Part shown: positions 1-7,164 of the stretch, one piece after another
Numbering within the stretch: position 1 is the first letter of the stretch
How the letters are laid out: each line of letters starts with the position of its first letter
Assembly: GCA_002435325.1 (NCBI GenBank)
Contig: DJMJ01000032.1
Span: 1 to 64,000, forward strand
Length of the DNA stretch: 64,000 nucleotides
Direction: 5' to 3'
DNA from: Nitrospira sp. UBA6493
GTDB lineage: Bacteria; Nitrospirota; Nitrospiria; Nitrospirales; Nitrospiraceae
The notes under the pieces: model-generated
Told to the model about the DNA's origin: nothing
Seen by the model: only the letters and a program-made list of their open reading frames with translations
The model's database searches: none
Translations under genes and position numbers: made by a program

Positions 1-50
1 CCCTTGCCCTCATCGCCCCACTGCGCCCCGATAATGACGAGATTCCCCAT
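1..50 (-). CDS. purA: Adenylosuccinate synthetase, N-terminal fragment (runs off window)
   Basis: Only the first 17 codons are inside the window, read leftward from the ATG at 50-48. The peptide MGNLVIIGAQWGDEGKG is the PurA N-terminus, with the GDEGKG phosphate-binding loop for GTP. PurA makes adenylosuccinate from IMP and aspartate in AMP synthesis. A GAGG lies 4 nt before the ATG. Upstream lie a terminator-like hairpin (83-123) and a strong promoter-like pair (133-161), so the leader may be attenuated. Confidence 0.88.
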   Translation of the reverse strand, partial: MGNLVIIGAQWGDEGK

Positions 51-82
51 AGTCCTCAGTCCCCGTCCCATCCCCTCACGAT

Positions 83-123
83 CACACAAAAACGGCTCTG
101 ACCAGATACGGAGATCAGAGCCG
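83..123 (-). terminator. Intrinsic-terminator-like hairpin in the purA leader
   Basis: On the minus strand the perfect 9-bp stem CGGCTCTGA / TCAGAGCCG (123-115 with 101-93) closes a 13-nt loop and is followed at once by TTTTTG (92-87). No leftward gene lies upstream that needs a terminator, because the tRNA and the ABC-F gene to the right read the other way. The hairpin therefore sits between a promoter and purA and could act as an attenuator or end a short RNA of about 40 nt. Confidence 0.7.
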
Positions 124-132
124 AGGGAGCCC

Positions 133-161
133 ATGGTAGGTGCCCACTCTCCGTTTGTCAA
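133..161 (-). promoter_or_regulatory. Sigma-70 promoter upstream of purA
   Basis: On the minus strand a consensus -35 TTGACA (161-156) is separated by exactly 17 nt from -10 TACCAT (138-133). The predicted start near 126 is only a few bases before the hairpin at 123-93. Confidence 0.65.
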
Positions 162-292
162 GCTGATCTCTGCTCCACTGCCCCTCGCACCCTCCTCCGA
201 CGTGCCCGGCTACCATCACTGATCCGCGCCTGCCATCCGTGCGGACGTTCCGGCCCCAGGCCAAAGAATACCGATGAAGTCCGCACACTTTC

Positions 293-322
293 TTGACTGG
301 CTCGGACCTCCAGTGTTACCAT
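293..322 (+). promoter_or_regulatory. Probable promoter of tRNA-Ala
   Basis: TTGACT (293-298), an 18-nt spacer and TACCAT (317-322) precede the tRNA by about 40 nt. The -10 hexamer is the same as that of the divergent purA promoter. Confidence 0.45.
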
Positions 323-362
323 GCAGAACTTCTCGCGGAGTGACTCTCTAGACCAACGGTGT

Positions 363-438
363 GGGGCTGTAGCGCAGTTGGGAGCGCGCGTGAATGGCAT
401 TCACGAGGTCGCCGGTTCAATCCCGGCCAGCTCCACCA
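363..438 (+). tRNA. tRNA-Ala (GGC)
   Basis: The 76-nt sequence folds as a full cloverleaf: acceptor GGGGCTG/CAGCTCC with one G-U pair, D stem GCGC/GCGC, anticodon stem CGTGA/TCACG with loop ATGGCAT (anticodon GGC, reading GCC), and T stem GCCGG/CCGGC with loop TTCAATC. The 3' CCA is encoded. No clear terminator follows; only a weak CAACC/GGTTG stem is seen at the 3' side. Confidence 0.95.
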
Positions 439-536
439 AACCAACCTTCGGTTGAACCGCGCATCTAGATCGCTGTCTTGCATGGCGCGCGGATATTCAA
501 TGTTCATTCGACTTTCTGCCACGCTGAACAATTGCC

Positions 537-2384
537 ATGCTACAAATCGAATCGGTCAGTAAACATTACTCGACGAAGATCCTGCTGTCTGGCGCATCCG
601 CGCACCTGCGCCCGAATTCACGGGTCGGGCTGGTCGGCCCCAACGGCGCCGGCAAAACAACGCTCTTCCGCATGATCCTGGGAGAAGAGTCGCCGGACAA
701 GGGCACGATCCGCAAGAGGCCCCGTCTCCGTGTCGGCTACCTTCCGCAGGAGCTGGAAACCATCACTGGCAAGAACGTACTGGACGCAACTCATCGCGAT
801 CTGTATCCCGAGCACGAAGCCGAACGCATCCTCATGGGGTTGGGGTTTTCCGAAATCGATTTCACTCGCGAGGTCGAAAAACTGTCCGGCGGCTATCGCA
901 TGCGCGTCGCCCTGGCGCATCTGCTGCTCTCGAATCCCGATGTGCTCATGCTGGACGAACCGACCAACCACTTGGATAAACCCACGCAACGCTGGTTCGA
1001 GCAGTTCCTCCTGGACTCGAACATGACACTGCTGATCATCAGCCACGACACCGCATTCCTGGATCGCGTCGTGACCCACATCTGGGATCTCCGGCACCAT
1101 AAGATCGAAGAATATCGCGGCAACTATACCTCGTTCCAAAAGCTCCGGGCGGAGCGGGACGCGCAGCGCGAGGCCGCCGCAGGGCGCCAGGCGAAAGAGG
1201 TCGCGCGGGTCCAAACCTTCGTCGATCGGTTCCGCTACCAGGCGAACAAAGCGAGCCAGGTCCAATCACGCATCAAGCAGCTTGAGAAGGTCAAGATGAT
1301 CGAGATCAAGCGCGACCCCAAGCGGGTCAAGTTCCGGTTCCCCACCCCGGCGCCCAGCGGGCGGCAAGTGCTTGAACTGCAAGGCGTCGCCAAGAGCTAC
1401 GGGGAAAAGATCATCTACCGCTCACTTGATTTCTCGGTGGAGCGCGGACAGCGCATCGCTCTAGTGGGTGAAAATGGGGCAGGCAAAAGCACGCTGCTCA
1501 AAATGCTGGCGGGCGCGCTGGCCTTTGAAAAAGGCAAGCGTACGGTTGGCCATGGCGTCACGCTCCACTACTTTGCTCAACACCAAGCCGAAACGCTGAA
1601 CCCCGAACATTCGATCCTCGAATCCTTGGAGGAAGTCAGCAAACACGCTGAGATGAATTTTCTGCGCGGCATCGCCGGCGCGTTCCTCTTTTCTGGGCAG
1701 GACCAGAAAAAGCCTATCAAGGCCCTCAGCGGAGGCGAACGGAACCGCGTGGCGCTCGCCCGCATGCTGGTCGAGCCGGCCAATACGCTGCTGCTCGACG
1801 AGCCCACCAACCATTTGGACCCTAGCTCCGTCGATGTGCTGACCGACGCCATGACGGAATTTCAAGGCACCCTCGTATTTATCTCCCACGACCCCACGTT
1901 CCTCTCGCGCATCGCCACGCGCGTCGTCGAGATCGAAGATGGGCGCGCCCGCGACTTCATGGGCGATTACGAATACTATTTGTGGAAAAAAGCCCAGGAG
2001 CTGGACTCGATCAAGGAAACCCAGGAAGAGCTGAACGGAAAAGCTCAGGCCAAGGGATCAGGCCCGACGAAAGCCATGGTCGGACAGGTTCAACCCCAGC
2101 CCAAGGAATCAGCCTGCGAACGGCGGGACCTCAACAAAACACAGGCCCGCCTCGAAAAGCAGGTGTCGCGCGCGGAAGCCGAGATCGCGGAACTTGAGAG
2201 CAAGGTGCAAGCCCGCCAGACGGAATTAGCCGACCCGGCTCTCTACAAGGAATTCGCCAAATGGAATGCGCTGCAACAGGAACAGGATGGCTGGAAGCGA
2301 GATCTGGAACGGCTCACCGCTCGATGGGAAGGCTTGTCGGCCGAGCTTGAAGAGGTCAAACAGAAGCTGGGCGCGTTGAAGTAA
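537..2384 (+). CDS. ABC-F family ATPase, YheS-like
   Basis: A 615-residue soluble protein with two ABC domains and no membrane segments, as expected for ABC-F factors that act on ribosomes. The first domain has Walker A GPNGAGKTT (34-42), signature LSGGY (116-120) and Walker B VLMLDEP (136-142). The inter-domain linker (about 195-260) is charged and helical, with a FRYQANKASQVQSR stretch typical of the YheS/ABCF3 branch. The second domain has GENGAGKST (311-319), LSGGE and LLLDEPTNHLD. A coiled-coil tail (about 515-615) closes the protein. No good Shine-Dalgarno sequence precedes the ATG. The exact role (translation factor or antibiotic protection) cannot be told. A second ABC-F protein lies at 43741. 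Confidence 0.9.
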   Translation: MLQIESVSKHYSTKILLSGASAHLRPNSRVGLVGPNGAGKTTLFRMILGEESPDKGTIRKRPRLRVGYLPQELETITGKNVLDATHRDLYPEHEAERILMGLGFSEIDFTREVEKLSGGYRMRVALAHLLLSNPDVLMLDEPTNHLDKPTQRWFEQFLLDSNMTLLIISHDTAFLDRVVTHIWDLRHHKIEEYRGNYTSFQKLRAERDAQREAAAGRQAKEVARVQTFVDRFRYQANKASQVQSRIKQLEKVKMIEIKRDPKRVKFRFPTPAPSGRQVLELQGVAKSYGEKIIYRSLDFSVERGQRIALVGENGAGKSTLLKMLAGALAFEKGKRTVGHGVTLHYFAQHQAETLNPEHSILESLEEVSKHAEMNFLRGIAGAFLFSGQDQKKPIKALSGGERNRVALARMLVEPANTLLLDEPTNHLDPSSVDVLTDAMTEFQGTLVFISHDPTFLSRIATRVVEIEDGRARDFMGDYEYYLWKKAQELDSIKETQEELNGKAQAKGSGPTKAMVGQVQPQPKESACERRDLNKTQARLEKQVSRAEAEIAELESKVQARQTELADPALYKEFAKWNALQQEQDGWKRDLERLTARWEGLSAELEEVKQKLGALK

Positions 2385-2389
2385 ATCCT

Positions 2390-2450
2390 ACGGTCTGTAC
2401 GGTGATCTGAGCGATACGAAACGAGACTGATGGACCTTTTCAACGCCCTC
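2390..2450. repeat. Dispersed intergenic element, copy A
   Basis: The spacer after the ABC-F gene aligns with the spacer at 5140-5212. Shared blocks in order are GTACG, GATCTGA, CGAT.CGA, AACGA, CTG, and CTTTT(T)CAACG followed by a C-rich end. Both copies start at a gene's 3' end. This looks like a dispersed repeat of this genome. The copy is diverged and its left hairpin is degenerate. Confidence 0.5.
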
Positions 2451-2839
2451 TACACGGAGGCTTTGAGCGTTTCTTCGAGATAGTAATAAAGCCACCGGTT
2501 TTTTTCCTGTGTGACCAGGTCGTCCCAGACCACCCCGATCAAAAAACCCTTTTCCCAGTTTTTGACCCAGGCAACTGTCCCATCCAACCGTTCCTGCTGT
2601 TCCGCGCCGTCTGAATCCAGAAAGGCGAGAGAGACCGTCACTCGTTCATTCGCCGGAAACCGCTCTTTGGTGCGGAGCCCCGCCCCGATTTTGTTCACAT
2701 TATCCAGCACGGCGGTACAGGCGCGGCCCCCGTTCTTGGGCGCAATCAACGCCGATCCCACCAGCGTGGCACGCACAAACTTCCGCCGCTCGCTGGCCGC
2801 CGTCAGATTCCCGCTTGGTTTGGATTCCCCGCGCTTCAT
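2450..2839 (-). CDS. PilZ-domain protein
   Basis: A 129-residue protein with a PilZ pattern: the arginine motif ERRKFVR near residue 17, then DNVNKIGAG (about 46-54) at the place of the (D/N)xSxxG motif, with Asn instead of Ser. PilZ domains usually bind cyclic di-GMP and control motility, polysaccharide export or adhesion. Because the second motif is imperfect, binding is not certain. The tail (WLYYYLEETL) is helical. A good promoter ends so close to the ATG that the mRNA may be leaderless; no Shine-Dalgarno sequence is visible. A second PilZ protein lies at 47108. Confidence 0.75.
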   Translation of the reverse strand: MKRGESKPSGNLTAASERRKFVRATLVGSALIAPKNGGRACTAVLDNVNKIGAGLRTKERFPANERVTVSLAFLDSDGAEQQERLDGTVAWVKNWEKGFLIGVVWDDLVTQEKNRWLYYYLEETLKASV

Positions 2840-2847
2840 GCAACCTA

Positions 2848-2875
2848 AGTATAACCGATTAGAAAACTTTGTAAA
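2848..2875 (-). promoter_or_regulatory. Promoter of the PilZ gene, possibly leaderless
   Basis: Minus strand TTTACA (2875-2870), 16-nt spacer, TATACT (2853-2848). A start 6-8 nt downstream falls at about 2841, next to the ATG at 2839. Confidence 0.6.
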
Positions 2876-2896
2876 CAGCCAAAAACAGCACTATTT

Positions 2897-4186
2897 TCAA
2901 GGCCCTGGACGATAATACTGCCGCGTTTTCAAGACATCGGGCAGATGCGCCTGGTCGGCCTGGGCCTGAGGATCGTCATGGACGTAGCGATAGCCCTTCC
3001 CATAGCCAATCCCCTTCATCAGGGAGGTCACCGCGTTCCTCAGATGCAGCGGAACCCCAATATTTCCATGGGTTTTTGCGTCATCCAGCGCTTCCAGCAA
3101 ACCGACATAGGAGGCATTGTCCTTGGGAGCGGAGGCCAGGTAGGTCGTGCCCTGCGCCAGGTTGATCTGCGCCTCCGGCAGCCCGACAAACTGCACGGCC
3201 TGCGCCACCGCATTAGCCACGATGAGCCCCATCGGATCGGCATTGCCCACATCCTCTGACGCGAAAATCACCATCCTGCGGGCAATGAACTTCGGATCTT
3301 CTCCCGCTTCCAGCATCCGGGCCAGCCAATAGAGCGCCCCGTTGGGATCGGAATCGCGCAGGCTTTTGATATAGGCGGAAATGACGTTGTAATGTTCCTC
3401 GCCCGCCTTGTCATACCGCAGCACCTGTTTGTTCAATGACGCTGTCAGCAGGGCGTCATCGATCACCCGCCTTCCATCCGGTCCGGCCGGCGCCTGCGTC
3501 ACGACAAACTCAACTGCCGTGAGTAACGCCCGTGCATCGCCGTTGCCGAAGGCCACCAGCCGCTGCCGCGCCCCAGGCGACAGACGCGCCTTCAATTGTC
3601 CCAGGCCGATGTCTGCATTGATGAGCGCCCGGTCCAGGATCTGGCCTAGCGCTTCATCAGACAGCGGTTTGAGGACAACCAGGATTGAGCGCGAGAGCAG
3701 CGGACTGATGACTTCAAAGGAGGGATTCTCCGTCGTCGCCCCGACCAAAATCACCGTGCCCCGTTCGACGTGGGGGAGAAAAGCATCCTGCTGGGCCTTG
3801 TTAAAGCGATGGATCTCGTCAACGAAGAGCACGGTCTTCTGCTGCTGCAACGCGAGCCGGTGTTCGGCGGCCTTGATGATCTCGCGCAGTTCGGGAATGC
3901 CGCCGGTCACGGCGGAAAATGCTACGAAGTGGGCTTTGGTATGCCGGGCAATGAGGTGTGCCAGCGTGGTTTTCCCCGACCCAGGCGGCCCCCAGAAGAT
4001 TACGGAGGACAGGCGATCCGATTCAATGGCTTTGCGCAAAGGCCGGTCCTGGCCGACAATCTCATCCTGCCCGACGAAGTCGGCAAACTCCTTCGGACGC
4101 ATCCGCTCCGCCAGCGGCGCGTCAGCCTTCTTCCCGGCAGTCGCGGGGGCAAACAAATCAGGGCCTGGGTTGCGCGGAGTCGGCAT
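2897..4186 (-). CDS. rarA: Replication-associated recombination protein A (AAA+ ATPase)
   Basis: A 429-residue RarA/MgsA protein, a clamp-loader-like AAA+ ATPase that acts at stalled replication forks. Walker A is GPPGSGKTT (66-74), Walker B LFVDEIHRF (about 120-128), sensor 1 GATTENPSF, and an arginine finger lies in SPLLSR. The C-terminal half carries the tetramerisation region found in this family (ALYWLARMLEAGEDPKFIARR). The start was set at 4186 because AAGGAG lies 7 nt upstream; an in-frame start 14 codons earlier lacks a ribosome site. Confidence 0.93.
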   Translation of the reverse strand: MPTPRNPGPDLFAPATAGKKADAPLAERMRPKEFADFVGQDEIVGQDRPLRKAIESDRLSSVIFWGPPGSGKTTLAHLIARHTKAHFVAFSAVTGGIPELREIIKAAEHRLALQQQKTVLFVDEIHRFNKAQQDAFLPHVERGTVILVGATTENPSFEVISPLLSRSILVVLKPLSDEALGQILDRALINADIGLGQLKARLSPGARQRLVAFGNGDARALLTAVEFVVTQAPAGPDGRRVIDDALLTASLNKQVLRYDKAGEEHYNVISAYIKSLRDSDPNGALYWLARMLEAGEDPKFIARRMVIFASEDVGNADPMGLIVANAVAQAVQFVGLPEAQINLAQGTTYLASAPKDNASYVGLLEALDDAKTHGNIGVPLHLRNAVTSLMKGIGYGKGYRYVHDDPQAQADQAHLPDVLKTRQYYRPGP

Positions 4187-4299
4187 GACGTGCTCCTTGA
4201 AATGAGCGGATTGTATACGCCGATTCACCTGATCGCAAACGGCCCCTTGACCGGAGAGACCGCCGATGTTACGAACAGCGCCATCCTGGGGAGATGCCG

Positions 4300-5151
4300 A
4301 TGTACGCTACGATTAACGGAATATCGCTCGCCTATGACGATCAGGGGAAGGGCCTCCCCATCGTCTTTCTGCACGCCTTCCCGCTGAATCGGACGATGTG
4401 GGCACAGCAGGAAGCCGACTTATCGGCGCAGTTTCGAACCATCACCATCGATCTGCGCGGACACGGCGAATCCGACGCGCCGCTCTGGCGCTACACCCTC
4501 GACCAGGCCACCGACGATGTCCGCGCATTATTGGACCATCTCTCCATCCCCCAAGCCCTGTTCGTCGGCCTGTCGATGGGAGGTTACATTCTATTGGCGT
4601 TCCATCGAAAGTATGCGGACCGGGTGAAGGGAATGGTGCTGGCCGATACGAGAGCACAGGCCGACACCGCGGAGGGAAGAGAGGGACGATTCCAGATGGC
4701 CCAGATCGCCTACAAGCAGGGGCCTTCCGCCATCGCCGATCTCATGCTCCCGAAACTCTTGAGCCCCGAGACGATCCAGAGCAGGCCGGAGATTGTTCAG
4801 AGAGTTCGAACGATGATCGAGGGAAATCAGATGAGCGGCATCGTTGGGGATTTGATGGCGATGACCGAGCGCCCCGATTCTATGCCGCTCTTGAAACAGA
4901 TCGCCTGCCCCACTCAGATCATCGTTGGCGAACTGGACCAGGCCACCCCGCCGGCAGACGCCAAGCTCATGGCCGATCAGATTCCCCATGCCAAGCTGGC
5001 ACTCATCCCCAACGCCGCCCATCTGGCCAATATAGAGCAGCCGGAAATGTTCAGCGCGATCGTAGGGGAATTTGCCGCGAGTGTTAATCACAGGGCGCCC
5101 CAAAAGGCCAGCAAGGCCGCAGCGAGTGAAGGGCCGAGGCGTACCCGCTAG
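4300..5151 (+). CDS. Alpha/beta-fold hydrolase (enol-lactonase-like)
   Basis: A 283-residue alpha/beta hydrolase. The nucleophile elbow is GLSMGG (Ser92), the oxyanion segment HAFP (25-28), the acid Asp213 in GELDQATP, and His241 in NAAHLANIEQP. The arrangement is close to 3-oxoadipate enol-lactonases and related esterases, but the substrate cannot be read from sequence. The ATG at 4300 was preferred because GGGGAG ends 6 nt before it; the ATG at 4294 touches that site. The last residues and the stop codon lie in a repeat element whose hairpin contains the TAG, so the tail KAAASEGPRRTR is probably acquired and not functional. Confidence 0.85.
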   Translation: MYATINGISLAYDDQGKGLPIVFLHAFPLNRTMWAQQEADLSAQFRTITIDLRGHGESDAPLWRYTLDQATDDVRALLDHLSIPQALFVGLSMGGYILLAFHRKYADRVKGMVLADTRAQADTAEGREGRFQMAQIAYKQGPSAIADLMLPKLLSPETIQSRPEIVQRVRTMIEGNQMSGIVGDLMAMTERPDSMPLLKQIACPTQIIVGELDQATPPADAKLMADQIPHAKLALIPNAAHLANIEQPEMFSAIVGEFAASVNHRAPQKASKAAASEGPRRTR

Positions 5152-5212
5152 GGTACGTTGAGGATCTGAACGATGCGAGAACGATGCTGGGGGCTTTTTC
5201 AACGTCCGCTAA
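5140..5212. repeat. Dispersed intergenic element, copy B
   Basis: The copy begins with the perfect hairpin CGTACCC-GCTA-GGGTACG (5140-5157), which includes the hydrolase stop codon, and ends in GGCTTTTTCAACGTCC, where the downstream folE gene on the other strand also stops. It aligns with 2390-2450. I have the impression that such an element is common in Nitrospira genomes, but I could not check this. Confidence 0.55.
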
Positions 5213-5853
5213 TCTGACTCGCCGACGCTGCCGCGCCGGATCAGCTTGAGGAACTCCAGCCTGGTTTGCTGCTGGGTGCGGAAGGCGCCGAGCATGGAGC
5301 TGCTGACAGCGACGGTGTTCTGCTTCTCGACGCCGCGCATCATCATGCAGAGGTGCCGCGCTTCGACGACAACGCCTACCCCGTGCGCATTAAGCTTCGT
5401 CTTCAGTGTTTCAGCGATCTGCACGGTGAGCCGCTCCTGGACCTGGAGGCGGCGCGCGAAGGTATCCACGATGCGGGGGATCTTGCTGAGCCCGACCACT
5501 TTCTTATTCGGCAGATAACCCACATGGACTTTGCCGAAAAACGGCAGCATGTGGTGCTCACACATGCTGAAGAAATCAATGTCCTTCACGATGACCATTT
5601 CGTCATACTCGATCGGAAAGAGCGCGCCGTTGAGGAGATGGTCGATATCGCGCTGGTAGCCCTGGGTCATGAAGGCGAGCGCCTTGGCAACCCGCTCAGG
5701 CGTCTTAAGCAGGCCGTTGCGGCCAGGGTTCTCGCCGAGCGCCAGCAGCATTTCGGTCACCAGCGATTGCAGGACCTCTACATCAGCTGGCCGTCCCGTC
5801 CCGCTCGCGTCATCACCCTCCGACCGCCGTCGAACCGATGCTCGCTTTGCCAT
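5209..5853 (-). CDS. folE: GTP cyclohydrolase I
   Basis: A 214-residue FolE, which converts GTP to 7,8-dihydroneopterin triphosphate, the first step to folates, pterins and queuosine. The zinc ligands are visible as Cys98 and His101 in CEHHMLPF and Cys169 in RHLCMMMRG. An acidic, disordered N-terminal extension of about 25 residues precedes the catalytic core. It starts 9 bp after the queD stop, so the two genes form an operon queD-folE whose enzymes share the product dihydroneopterin triphosphate. Confidence 0.96.
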   Translation of the reverse strand: MAKRASVRRRSEGDDASGTGRPADVEVLQSLVTEMLLALGENPGRNGLLKTPERVAKALAFMTQGYQRDIDHLLNGALFPIEYDEMVIVKDIDFFSMCEHHMLPFFGKVHVGYLPNKKVVGLSKIPRIVDTFARRLQVQERLTVQIAETLKTKLNAHGVGVVVEARHLCMMMRGVEKQNTVAVSSSMLGAFRTQQQTRLEFLKLIRRGSVGESD

Positions 5854-5862
5854 AGTATCTCC

Positions 5863-6294
5863 CTAGGAATGCGCCCCTACGGGCGCCGGACCGGAATATT
5901 CGAAATAGTTGTCTCTGGTTTCGATCACGCCCACTTTCCGCAGTTGCCCGGCTGGGAGCTGGGTTACCAACAAATCCCAGATGAGCAGAACCAAGTTTTC
6001 ACCCGTCGTCGTTTTCGAGACGAATTCAGGATCGAGATTCAAGTCATGATGATCGAAGCGGGTAATGATCCGATCAGCGACAATCCGGTCGAGCTCGTCG
6101 AGAGACACCACGGAACTTGATCCACCCTCATCGACAGCGCTTACCGTCACAAAGACGACATAGTTATGCCCGTGTCCATTGGGGTTGTTGCATTTCCCAA
6201 AGACGGCCCAGTTCTCTTCTTCAGACAGATGATGGGTGTGAAGCCGGTGCGCGGCACAAAACCGATATCGCCTGGTCATGCTGGTGCGGCCCAT
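5863..6294 (-). CDS. queD: 6-carboxy-tetrahydropterin synthase / PTPS family
   Basis: A 143-residue member of the QueD/PTPS family, which acts on dihydroneopterin triphosphate, the FolE product. Zinc ligands are His16 (AAHRL), His41 and His43 (HGHNY); Cys35 in GKCNNPNGHGH is the catalytic cysteine. Glu125 in IETRDN is in the expected substrate-anchoring place. AGGAG ends 3 nt before the ATG at 6294. The gene starts about 30 bp after an intrinsic terminator, with no clear promoter of its own, so read-through from the Fe-S carrier gene may feed it. The C-terminus ends PVGAHS, like NuoF (see findings). Confidence 0.9.
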   Translation of the reverse strand: MGRTSMTRRYRFCAAHRLHTHHLSEEENWAVFGKCNNPNGHGHNYVVFVTVSAVDEGGSSSVVSLDELDRIVADRIITRFDHHDLNLDPEFVSKTTTGENLVLLIWDLLVTQLPAGQLRKVGVIETRDNYFEYSGPAPVGAHS

Positions 6295-6320
6295 GCGCTC
6301 CTGCCACTGCCATCGGGTTT

Positions 6321-6367
6321 CAAAAATATGAAGCCAGGGTCACCCGCAACCGGATGACCCTGGCTTC
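6321..6367 (-). terminator. Intrinsic terminator after the Fe-S carrier gene
   Basis: A perfect 13-bp inverted repeat, GAAGCCAGGGTCA (6330-6342) and TGACCCTGGCTTC (6355-6367), with a 12-nt loop. On the minus strand the stem is followed by ATATTTTTG. It lies about 50 bp downstream of the 6416-6736 gene. Confidence 0.85.
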
Positions 6368-6415
6368 ACGCTATCTCACAATTCTGGGCAGAGATCCTCT
6401 ACTCAGAACGACCGT

Positions 6416-6736
6416 TTATGCGCTGAACGAGCTGCCGCAACCACACGTCGTTTTGGCTTGCGGATTCTTGATGGAGAAGCCGGAGCCCTGCACGCTGTCG
6501 ACATAATCGACTTCCGCGCCCTGTAAAAGGGGAGCGCTCTGGGAATCCATAATGACCTTCACATCGCCCTTTTCAATAACGGTGTCGTCTTCGGCCATCT
6601 TGGACTCGAAGGCCATCCCATATTGATAGCCATGGCACCCACCACCACGGACGTAGACGCGCAGGCCAACCACATCCTTTTCCTCGGCCATCAACTCTCT
6701 GATCTTCTGTTCTGCCACCGGTGTAATCGTAACCAT
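6416..6736 (-). CDS. erpA: A-type iron-sulfur cluster carrier protein
   Basis: A 106-residue A-type carrier (IscA/ErpA/SufA family), which delivers Fe-S clusters to apo-proteins. The three conserved cysteines are present: Cys34 in GGGCHGYQYG, and Cys98 and Cys100 in TTCGCGSSF. ErpA is the closest guess because no isc or suf genes are adjacent, but the subfamily cannot be fixed. A strong Shine-Dalgarno sequence (GAGGAGG) precedes the ATG. It has its own promoter inside the end of the ferredoxin gene and its own terminator. Confidence 0.88.
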   Translation of the reverse strand: MVTITPVAEQKIRELMAEEKDVVGLRVYVRGGGCHGYQYGMAFESKMAEDDTVIEKGDVKVIMDSQSAPLLQGAEVDYVDSVQGSGFSIKNPQAKTTCGCGSSFSA

Positions 6737-6786
6737 TGCGTTCCTCCTCTATCTCCAGATCCGCAACCTGCGTCCTGGGTTAGCTT

Positions 6787-6814
6787 AGTGTAACACCTCT
6801 CTACCGAATATCAA
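6787..6814 (-). promoter_or_regulatory. Promoter of the A-type carrier gene
   Basis: Minus strand TTGATA (6814-6809), 16-nt spacer, TACACT (6792-6787). The -35 lies within the last codons of the ferredoxin gene, so the carrier gene can be transcribed apart from it. Confidence 0.6.
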
Positions 6815-7148
6815 CACCCCGCGCTTCTGACTGCTTCGTCGTCGGCTCGGCAAACTTGGATTCAGGCACCCGGACCACGACATCACCCAACACCCTCGCC
6901 TGGCATCCGAGCCGGTGCCAGGGCTCACGGAGAGCCTCCCGATCCAGCAAATCCTGCTCGTCAAAGTCGATCTCCGAGAGATTTTCCGCTCCGGACTGCA
7001 CTTCGACCCGGCAGGTCGTACAGGAGGCATTCCCTCCACAATCGTGGTTCAGGGAGAACCCCAGCTCCTTCGCCGCATCCAGCAGGGTGAGGTTTCTCGT
7101 CACACTCCCGCTCTTCCCTTGCGGATGCAGAAACGTTACGCGCGGCAT
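6801..7148 (-). CDS. 2Fe-2S ferredoxin (adrenodoxin-like)
   Basis: A 115-residue plant/adrenodoxin-type ferredoxin. Cluster ligands are Cys37, Cys43 and Cys46 in CGGNASCTTC, with Cys82 in RLGCQAR. The acidic stretch around SEIDFDEQDLLD is typical of the partner-binding face. The gene follows nuoF by 16 bp, so the two are co-transcribed; the ferredoxin probably exchanges electrons with NuoF or takes the place of a NuoE-type 2Fe-2S partner. Ferredoxin is also needed by the reductive TCA cycle and by the ferredoxin-thioredoxin reductase at 14048. Confidence 0.92.
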   Translation of the reverse strand: MPRVTFLHPQGKSGSVTRNLTLLDAAKELGFSLNHDCGGNASCTTCRVEVQSGAENLSEIDFDEQDLLDREALREPWHRLGCQARVLGDVVVRVPESKFAEPTTKQSEARGVDIR

Positions 7149-7164
7149 CTCGTCCCTCTATGCT

